NCBI GenBank assembly: GCA_004195335.1
Contig: SDWK01000492.1
Location: 1 to 8,588 of the forward strand
DNA length: 8,588 bases
From: Shewanella sp.
GTDB lineage: Bacteria; Pseudomonadota; Gammaproteobacteria; Enterobacterales; Shewanellaceae
Reading direction: 5' to 3'
Within the stretch, counting starts at the first letter, position 1. Each line of letters begins with the position of its first letter. Positions 1 to 4,669 of the stretch are shown here, piece after piece. The translations under genes were made by a program, and so were the position numbers. The notes below the pieces were generated by a model, which ran no database searches, was not told where the DNA came from, and saw nothing but the letters and a program-made list of their open reading frames with translations.

Positions 1-584
1 CTTCGCAACTGTTTCAGTCGTTGGGTAATCAAGGGGTGAAGATAGCGTTGGGGACTCAAGTCGAGCGGTTGCAACAAGCTGGAGATGCTATCTCAGTAAC
101 GCTGAGAAATGGGCAAGAGTACTGCGTTGACGCCGTGATATGTGCGGCGGGCCTGAAACCCAATATTCAGCTGGCGGCTGAGACCGGCCTGAAAACGAAT
201 CGCGGCATAGTGGTGGATCGTCAGCTCCGCACCTCGACTGCAGATATTTTTGCTCTGGGAGACTGCGCCGAAATAGAGGGGCACCTGTTGCCATTTCTAC
301 AGCCAATATTGATGAGCGCTAATGCCCTAGCTAAAACCTTACTCGGCCAGGCCAGCGATGTGGCATTGCCGCCTATGATGGTTAAGGTGAAGACGCCGCG
401 TCTGCCTATACAGCTAAGTGGCAACACAAGCCGCGCCGACGCCAATTGGCAGATGGATGCGAACAGTGAGGGGATGACGGCCAGAGCCTTCGATGAAGAG
501 AAGAAGCTGATTGGTTTCGTCGTGACAGGGGGTCATATGAAGCAGGCATTTTCTCTGTTGCGTGAACTTCCTGCAATGATTTAA
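1..584 (+). CDS. norW: NADH:flavorubredoxin reductase NorW, C-terminal half (5' end outside window)
   Basis: NorW is an FAD enzyme that passes electrons from NADH to flavorubredoxin NorV, which reduces nitric oxide to nitrous oxide in the cytoplasm under low oxygen. The reading frame is open from base 3 (SQLFQS...), so the gene enters from outside; a TTG at 21 is just an internal Leu codon. About 194 residues are present, against about 377 for E. coli NorW, so roughly the N-terminal half, with the FAD dinucleotide fold and part of the NADH domain, is missing only because of the window edge. Recognisable blocks recalled from E. coli NorW are VDAVICAAGLKP, the FAD-contacting DIFALGDCAEI followed by PFLQPI, the KVKTPRLP segment, and the terminal MKQAF-LL-LP. 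norV is expected directly upstream (inference). Other rubredoxin reductases (AlkT/RubB) are related, but the similarity along the C-terminal domain favours NorW. Confidence 0.88.
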   Translation, partial: SQLFQSLGNQGVKIALGTQVERLQQAGDAISVTLRNGQEYCVDAVICAAGLKPNIQLAAETGLKTNRGIVVDRQLRTSTADIFALGDCAEIEGHLLPFLQPILMSANALAKTLLGQASDVALPPMMVKVKTPRLPIQLSGNTSRADANWQMDANSEGMTARAFDEEKKLIGFVVTGGHMKQAFSLLRELPAMI

Positions 585-613
585 CACACTGAATATCAAT
601 ATTTTATCCATGC

Positions 614-641
614 TTGAACAGAATTTAACATTAATTTTAAG
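614..641 (+). promoter_or_regulatory. Weak candidate sigma70 promoter for the yeaR-like gene
   Basis: In the AT-rich 78-base gap after norW, TTGAAC (614-619) and TTTAAG (636-641) are spaced by 16 bases, each matching the consensus hexamers at four of six positions. I could not see a convincing NsrR or NarL site. The downstream gene could instead be read through from norW. Confidence 0.22.
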
Positions 642-662
642 AAAGATTAAAGAGAGGTTACT

Positions 663-1001
663 ATGAGTCATTTACGTATACCGGCCAATTGGACCATACA
701 GCGTTCTACACCATTTTTCACCAAGGCCAATGTACCAGCGGCATTGTTATCCCATCATAATACTGCCGAAGGGGTGTTTGGTCAGCTGTGTGTCATGGAG
801 GGAGTGGTGACCTACTTCGGTTTTGCCGATGAACACGCCCAAGAACATGAAGCTAAAGTGGTTATTCAAGCCGGGACTTTTGCTACCAGTCCGCCTCAAT
901 ACTGGCACCGTATCGAACTGTCCGATGATGCCCAATTCAATATCAACTTCTGGTCCGAAGAAGACAAAGGCGATAGCCCTCTATTCAATGCCAGGAAATA
1001 G
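663..1001 (+). CDS. yeaR: YeaR-like DUF1971 (cupin-fold) protein
   Basis: This 112-residue protein resembles E. coli YeaR and the N-terminal domain of some TehB tellurite-resistance proteins (DUF1971, a small beta-barrel/cupin-like domain). Shared blocks recalled from YeaR include RSTPF near residue 15, LCVMEGVVTYFGFADEHA in the middle, and the PPQYWHRIE ... FNINFW segment near the C-terminus, with the family's conserved His and Glu residues. E. coli yeaR is induced by nitrate and nitric oxide; its biochemical role is not settled. The ATG at 663 has a good ribosome site, GAGAGG at 652-657, five bases upstream. It lies 78 bases after norW on the same strand, which fits a nitrosative-stress group and possible co-transcription. 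The stop codon sits inside a hairpin arm (997-1004). The family call is firm; the symbol is by similarity. Confidence 0.82.
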   Translation: MSHLRIPANWTIQRSTPFFTKANVPAALLSHHNTAEGVFGQLCVMEGVVTYFGFADEHAQEHEAKVVIQAGTFATSPPQYWHRIELSDDAQFNINFWSEEDKGDSPLFNARK

Positions 1002-1030
1002 GTCTTATACAAAAGAAAGTATGACCTATT
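997..1030 (+). other. Hairpin overlapping the yeaR-like stop codon
   Basis: AATAGGTC (997-1004) pairs perfectly with GACCTATT (1023-1030). After a two-base TT bulge (1005-1006), ATAC (1007-1010) pairs with GTAT (1019-1022), closing an A-rich loop AAAAGAAA. The stem totals 12 base pairs and includes the TAG stop at 999-1001. No U-tract follows, so it is not a classic terminator. It may protect the mRNA 3' end. Confidence 0.6.
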
Positions 1031-1031
1031 G

Positions 1032-1053
1032 CCGGGATCAGGGATGATTCCGG
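1032..1053 (+). terminator. GNRA-capped hairpin, possible weak terminator
   Basis: CCGGGATCA (1032-1040) pairs with TGATTCCGG (1045-1053) in a nine-base-pair stem with one G-T pair, closed by the tetraloop GGGA, which fits the stable GNRA class. It follows the previous hairpin by one base. The sequence after it (GTCTAACTC) is only slightly U-rich, so termination by it alone is doubtful. The stem is also readable from the opposite strand and may block read-through between the convergent genes. Confidence 0.4.
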
Positions 1054-1104
1054 GTCTAACTCTAGGGCTGGAGAAGGTTAATCCTTTTGTTACTGTAGCG
1101 ACTT

Positions 1105-1131
1105 AAATAGCGAACCACATCTTAGCTATTT
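1105..1131. terminator. Hairpin across the methyltransferase stop codon, possible convergent terminator
   Basis: AAATAGC (1105-1111) pairs with GCTATTT (1125-1131) around a 13-base loop. On the plus strand the right arm runs into TTCTTG, a modest T-rich tail. On the minus strand the stop codon of the methyltransferase (1126-1128) lies inside the first arm and no T-tract follows. Seven base pairs, mostly A-T, make this a weak candidate. Confidence 0.3.
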
Positions 1132-1896
1132 TCTTGCCGATATCGTGTAATACCCCGCCCCGCCTTGTTCGATAAATTCAGCTAGCTGTATTAGAGCGTC
1201 TTGAATACTGCCATTTTTTAGTGAGTCTATCGGTAATGTGCCAGCTAATTGCAGAAGCTTTTCGGGGAGCTGTTGCAGAGCGTTAATCTTATGTTTAATC
1301 GAGTTTATGTTGGCCAAAATGCTTGCCGATTTATCTTCGAATCTGATCTGGCTAAAGCCGGCTTGTTCGGCTGTTTTAATGCTGGCTTCATGGCTCAGAG
1401 CATCAGCAACACAGAGCCAGCGATTGAGTGTCGTTTCCAGTTCGATAGGCAAAGTTTGATTGAGGTATATGTCAGATATCGCGATAAACCCGCCGGGTTT
1501 GAGCACGCGGTAGATCTCCTGCATCGCGGCGTCGCGATTATCGAAGGTGCATAGTGCGCATTCACAAAACACCACATCCAGACTGTTATCGCTAAATGGC
1601 AACTGCATGGCATCGCCGCTGATGAGTCGCAGTTTTGTGAGCGAACGATAGGTCTGTTTGGCTATTTGAAGATTATCCATGCCTAAGTCCAGACCATAGA
1701 CCTGCGCGCCATATTGTTTGACTAAGAAGGCCGCGGATGTGGCTTTACCTGTGGCGATATCGAGCACCTTGCTGGTGCGATTAACCAGACTCTGAGCCGC
1801 GAGTGACCGCGTGGTCTCAAGGCCGCCGGGGTGAAAGCTATCGCCAAGCAGGTGGTGGGTTAATGGGTGCTGATACAAGTCCGTGCAGCAGTTCAT
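1126..1896 (-). CDS. Class I SAM-dependent methyltransferase with Cys-rich motif, substrate unknown
   Basis: This 256-residue protein has a Rossmann-fold methyltransferase core: motif I VLDIATGKA at residues 44-52 (the usual third glycine is Ala), the acidic ribose-binding D70 in YGLDLG, GDAMQLPF at 94-101, and RVLKPGGFI at 130-138. Unusual features are a Cys pair at residues 3-4 (MNCCTDLY), a family-like N-terminal block LLGDSFHPGGLETT, and a FCECALCTF motif with Cys 111, 113 and 116 just where the substrate pocket lies in this fold. The Cys residues could bind a metal, a metalloid or a thiol substrate (inference). From memory it resembles methyltransferases placed beside radical SAM genes in anaerobes (DVU_1556/TrsM type), but I cannot confirm that. 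The ATG at 1896 follows the DUF547 stop by three bases and uses AGAGG (1908-1912) inside that gene, so translation is probably coupled. Confidence 0.8.
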   Translation of the reverse strand: MNCCTDLYQHPLTHHLLGDSFHPGGLETTRSLAAQSLVNRTSKVLDIATGKATSAAFLVKQYGAQVYGLDLGMDNLQIAKQTYRSLTKLRLISGDAMQLPFSDNSLDVVFCECALCTFDNRDAAMQEIYRVLKPGGFIAISDIYLNQTLPIELETTLNRWLCVADALSHEASIKTAEQAGFSQIRFEDKSASILANINSIKHKINALQQLPEKLLQLAGTLPIDSLKNGSIQDALIQLAEFIEQGGAGYYTISARK

Positions 1897-1899
1897 CTG

Positions 1900-2850
1900 C
1901 TAATTATCCTCTCGTCCGGTGTGAGGTGAATCTTCACCCTGGCTGGTGTTGAGGCTCCAGTCATATTCGATATATTCAAGTGGCTGGCTGCTGACCCGCT
2001 TAATCTGTTCATTGAGATGGGGAGCGGCAAACTGTTGAATGTAACTTATCAGGGCTCGGTCTTTACTCGGTGTGGGAAGCCGCTTGTCAGCCTTAGCCGC
2101 GAGAGTCAGGGGAGCAACGTCAGCAAAGTCGTCAATATACCAGCTGAAAATCTTGGACAGTTCCAGGTGTTGGCGCTTGGCGTTAACCCGAACATTGTCC
2201 GGATCATTGATAAACTCAATTGCCGCTTGTTGCAGAAATGGCACAAGGTCGACGCCGACAGGTAGTTCTGGTCGCATGGGTGGGCAGGAAGCGCTGCCGC
2301 AATTGAGCACAAAGTGCAGTCTGGGATCGGCCTTGGCGTGCACCATCTTCTGCTGCTCGAGATGATAGAGGTTGTATGCCTTCCCCCCTATGATGAATTG
2401 CTGTTTATAGAAAAATCCTAAGCCTTTGATCACCTCCAATGGCGCCTTAATATCGGTAACGGATTTTAGCGGCCAATTCTGTAAGATACTGTGGATCACT
2501 AGGGCGTTATAGCTGTAGATCCAATAGGCCAGGGCATCTTGCTCGCTGGCAAAACGCTCGGGGGCATTTTCAGGGCTGAATTTAGCGACAGCGGCAAGAT
2601 ACTGCTTAAGTGCATAATGGGCATTAGGGGTTTTCTTCCACGCCTCATAATCGATATCACCTCGTTTATCGACGAAGCGTTTTAGTAGCAGCTCAAAACT
2701 ATGATGAGAGAAACCTTGCGCGGGGAAGCTCTCTGGCAGAGGCGCATCGATATGCTCTATCTTTGCTTGCGCATTCCAAAACCACAGCCCGATAATAAAG
2801 CCACTAAGCAACAGGAGTGAGAATATCAATTTACCTATGCTAAAAGTCAT
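1900..2850 (-). CDS. Membrane-anchored DUF547 domain protein
   Basis: The 316-residue product begins with a short basic end and a strongly hydrophobic stretch at residues 7-25 (LIFSLLLLSGFIIGLWFW), with no clear cleavage site, so it is probably an N-terminal anchor with the domain outside the cytoplasmic membrane. The DUF547 domain is recognisable from residues 100 to 240: DALAYWIYSYNALVIH, then LHFVLNCGSASCPP with H179, C184 and C189, the most conserved part of the family. The pattern of His and Cys is suggestive of a catalytic or metal-binding site, but no activity is established for the family. The ATG at 2850 lies 16 bases after the radical SAM stop; AGGA (2862-2865) is 11 bases upstream, a slightly long spacing. 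The C-terminal tail (about residues 300-316) is polar and rich in charged residues. It sits between two SAM enzymes, so a role in handling their product is likely but unproven. Confidence 0.85.
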   Translation of the reverse strand: MTFSIGKLIFSLLLLSGFIIGLWFWNAQAKIEHIDAPLPESFPAQGFSHHSFELLLKRFVDKRGDIDYEAWKKTPNAHYALKQYLAAVAKFSPENAPERFASEQDALAYWIYSYNALVIHSILQNWPLKSVTDIKAPLEVIKGLGFFYKQQFIIGGKAYNLYHLEQQKMVHAKADPRLHFVLNCGSASCPPMRPELPVGVDLVPFLQQAAIEFINDPDNVRVNAKRQHLELSKIFSWYIDDFADVAPLTLAAKADKRLPTPSKDRALISYIQQFAAPHLNEQIKRVSSQPLEYIEYDWSLNTSQGEDSPHTGREDN

Positions 2851-2866
2851 CTGTTTGGGTTTCCTG

Positions 2867-4327
2867 TTAAGGCTTAAAATACTGAGAGACGCTACCCTTC
2901 ATCTTAGGGCGTTTAGCTCGAATGGGGTTTAATACTCTCTCTTCTAAATCATCACGATAGAGCATATTGAAGGTATCGAATGGGATGACGCGTTTGGCAT
3001 CGGGATGCACGATATGAACACAGCTTTTGCGAATACTTCTAAGATCGAAGGAGTAGGCATCGATAAACTCCATGATCACGACCCTAAACACATTCTCATA
3101 ACCTAAGGTGTTCCAGTCGCTCTGTCTGCTGCCTGAGGTCAGTAGGCCTGCAAGGGCTTGAGGCTGGCTTTCTGGAGAGTGGTGAGTGGAGAAAAGTTCA
3201 AAGATTTTATTCTTAATCAGGCTGTCGCGCTCGTAACTTATGGTGTTAGTGCCACCTTCGATTAACGTTTGCGGGTCGATGAGCCCTGTGAGGGGAGTGA
3301 ATTGGCCATCGAGTTTAAGTGCGTAGGCCATGGCTATGCTGTCGGCGTGACAGGGCACCGGGATGATATCCTCTGGTGCAAAAGTCGAGTTCTGTTGCAG
3401 TATGTTACGGCGCACCTCTGTGAGAGTTAACCTGTCTCTCGCCGCCTGATAACCTTGGTCGTATTTCTCCAGTCTACCCGCCACCTGCACAGGTTGAAAG
3501 GTGATGCCGCGAACGCAATCTTGAAGCTTGGCAAACTCGATAATGTCACCGAGTTGATGGTCATTGACGCCGCGTCTGACGGTGACCACTAAGGTCGTCG
3601 CGATATGGTATCTGTTGAGGTGTTCGAGCGCCTTTTGGTGGATGCGCTTCAGTGGCGAGGCGCGCATGATCTCCAGCGCATCATTCTCCAGAGAGTCGAA
3701 CTGCAGGTAGACCTCGATACCCGGGGCATAACTGGCGAGTCGTTGCACGAAGGTTTCGCTCTGAGCTAGCTTAAGGCCGTTTGTATTCACCAGCAGGTGT
3801 TTTATCGGCCGTTTCTTGGCCTCATCGAGAATGGTAAAAAAGTCGGGATGTAGGGTTGGCTCACCTCCCGAGATTTGAACGATATTGGGCTCGCCCTCAT
3901 TTTTAACGGCGAGATCCAACATGGCCTTTATCTGCTCCATGCTTCTATGAGTCTGTCGCTCGGGAGAGCTATTGGCATAACAGGTGGGGCAGCGCAAATT
4001 GCAGTGATCGGTGACTTCAACCAACACGGTGCAGCCATGTTGCTCGTGATCGGGACATATCCCACAGTCATAAGGGCAGCCCCATTGGGTCTTAGTGTTA
4101 TAGCTGCGACATTGCTCGGGAGTTTTTAAGAAGATCTCCCGGCTACGACGATAGTACTCGATGTCGTCGGCGAGCATCACCTGTTCGAAACCATGCTCGG
4201 GACAACGTTTAAGCATCCACACGGCTCCATCGGCAAACACTATCTTGCCATCGACGCGTTCCAGACAGGTCGAGCATAACGATATGCACGTGTCGTAATA
4301 GAGGTAGGGCCGCTCCTTTGTCTTCAT
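2867..4327 (-). CDS. Radical SAM protein of the Tes/MJ0619-like type
   Basis: This 486-residue protein has the layout of the MJ0619/tetraether-synthase (Tes) group. First comes an N-terminal Cys-rich knuckle (C14, C18, C21, then C42-P-E-H-G). A second cluster-type motif follows at C84, C88, C91 and C99 (GCPYDCGICPDHEQHGC). Next is the canonical radical SAM CX3CX2C at C109, C113 and C116, with the SAM-binding GGEP at 154-157. The C-terminal 200 residues are less familiar. Radical SAM enzymes split SAM at a 4Fe-4S cluster to make a deoxyadenosyl radical; Tes relatives form C-C bonds between lipid tails or methylate unactivated carbons. The substrate here is unknown. The ATG at 4327 is the only start: no ATG, GTG or TTG occurs upstream in frame before a stop at 4364-4366. 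No ribosome site precedes it. It is the first gene of the operon and diverges from psrA. Confidence 0.87.
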   Translation of the reverse strand: MKTKERPYLYYDTCISLCSTCLERVDGKIVFADGAVWMLKRCPEHGFEQVMLADDIEYYRRSREIFLKTPEQCRSYNTKTQWGCPYDCGICPDHEQHGCTVLVEVTDHCNLRCPTCYANSSPERQTHRSMEQIKAMLDLAVKNEGEPNIVQISGGEPTLHPDFFTILDEAKKRPIKHLLVNTNGLKLAQSETFVQRLASYAPGIEVYLQFDSLENDALEIMRASPLKRIHQKALEHLNRYHIATTLVVTVRRGVNDHQLGDIIEFAKLQDCVRGITFQPVQVAGRLEKYDQGYQAARDRLTLTEVRRNILQQNSTFAPEDIIPVPCHADSIAMAYALKLDGQFTPLTGLIDPQTLIEGGTNTISYERDSLIKNKIFELFSTHHSPESQPQALAGLLTSGSRQSDWNTLGYENVFRVVIMEFIDAYSFDLRSIRKSCVHIVHPDAKRVIPFDTFNMLYRDDLEERVLNPIRAKRPKMKGSVSQYFKP

Positions 4328-4384
4328 AAGGCTGTGATTACCGTCTGGTTGTGTGTTAATTGTTCAATACTTAAGAATAGACAC

Positions 4385-4413
4385 ATTATTCGACGTAACA
4401 ATTTCATTGTCAG
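4385..4413 (-). promoter_or_regulatory. Sigma70-type promoter for the radical SAM operon, with A-tract UP element
   Basis: On the minus strand CTGACA (4413-4408) and AATAAT (4390-4385) match the -35 and -10 consensus at five of six positions each, with the ideal 17-base spacer. Nine consecutive A residues (minus strand, 4425-4417) lie just upstream of the -35 box, like an UP element. The predicted start near 4378 gives a leader of about 50 bases. Confidence 0.6.
4398..4410. promoter_or_regulatory. Palindromic operator candidate inside the radical SAM promoter
   Basis: ACAAT-TTC-ATTGT is a perfect five-base dyad lying in the spacer and overlapping the -35 hexamer of the minus-strand promoter, a position where a bound protein would block RNA polymerase. 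The ten bases AACAATTTCA (4397-4406) recur in inverted orientation at 4472-4481, and TTTCATTG (4402-4409) recurs directly at 4483-4490. Confidence 0.4.
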
Positions 4414-4441
4414 TGCTTTTTTTTTCTCCAACCCGTCTTGT

Positions 4442-4463
4442 ATATTAGATAAATATCACATTT
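4442..4463. promoter_or_regulatory. CRP-like binding site
   Basis: This 22-base stretch matches the E. coli CRP consensus at 16 positions by eye. The right half ATCACATTT is perfect; the left half TTAGA is degenerate against TGTGA. CRP, rather than FNR, is the main known activator of anaerobic respiration genes in Shewanella, so a site here is plausible for psrABC, the divergent operon, or both. Confidence 0.45.
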
Positions 4464-4471
4464 CTATGTTG

Positions 4472-4487
4472 TGAAATTGTTGTTTCA
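4472..4487. promoter_or_regulatory. TGAAA-N6-TTTCA inverted repeat, operator candidate
   Basis: A perfect five-base inverted repeat with a six-base spacer sits in the middle of the divergent region. Its left part shares ten bases with the palindrome in the opposite promoter, suggesting one regulator serving both sides. The regulator is unknown. Confidence 0.35.
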
Positions 4488-4502
4488 TTGCATCAGATCA
4501 CA
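4488..4502. promoter_or_regulatory. CRP/FNR-type half site upstream of psrA
   Basis: AGATCACA (4495-4502) is a full CRP half site with a poor partner half. The same stretch, TTGCA-TCAG-ATCAC, matches the FNR/EtrA consensus at seven of ten positions. It would be centred about 62 bases before the predicted psrA start point, the usual class I activator position. Confidence 0.3.
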
Positions 4503-4515
4503 CTCACCTTGCCTA

Positions 4516-4529
4516 TGTGGTTTACCACA
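4516..4529. promoter_or_regulatory. TGTGG-TTTA-CCACA dyad overlapping the putative psrA -35 region
   Basis: A perfect five-base inverted repeat around TTTA. It overlaps the candidate psrA -35 box (TTTACC, 4521-4526), so it could be a repressor operator. If transcribed it would only make a small hairpin. Confidence 0.3.
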
Positions 4530-4549
4530 ATACCCATGAGTTTTGTAAG
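4521..4549 (+). promoter_or_regulatory. Candidate psrABC promoter
   Basis: TTTACC (4521-4526) and TGTAAG (4544-4549), 17 bases apart, match consensus at four of six positions each, as expected of an activator-dependent promoter. The start would be near 4556, leaving a leader of over 100 bases before psrA. Confidence 0.3.
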
Positions 4550-4669
4550 GGATAACAATAGTCCTAAGCTTCTGAGTCGGCACATCAGGTCGCATAGAGG
4601 TAAAAAAACTAATAACAGTGTTAAACAGTGAGTGATTTCATCTTCCACTGGAAGTTGATGGAGATAACC

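Larger units (their letters stand above)
4328..4669. promoter_or_regulatory. Divergent regulatory region between the radical SAM operon and psrABC
   Basis: This AT-rich 342-base gap holds no credible gene. It contains the minus-strand promoter, the T9 tract at 4417-4425, CRP-like sites, repeated TTTCA/TGAAA elements and the psrA leader. In the leader, CTTCC (4642-4646) and GGAAG (4650-4654) form a small hairpin ending six bases before the psrA ribosome site GGAG (4660-4663). AACAGTG occurs twice ten bases apart (4614-4620 and 4624-4630). Confidence 0.7.

Noticed and set aside
414..671. 85-codon minus-strand open frame spanning the norW end and the following gap
   Set aside because: It is mostly antisense to norW, with no ribosome site and no familiar motif.
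1249..1554. 101-codon plus-strand open frame
   Set aside because: It is the complement of the methyltransferase, whose motifs establish the real frame.
3875..4129. 84-codon plus-strand open frame
   Set aside because: It is antisense to the radical SAM cysteine region and shows no independent start signal.
4355..4374. ArcA-like GTTAA repeat before the radical SAM gene
   Set aside because: The second repeat is at the wrong spacing and only partly matches, so the site is not convincing.
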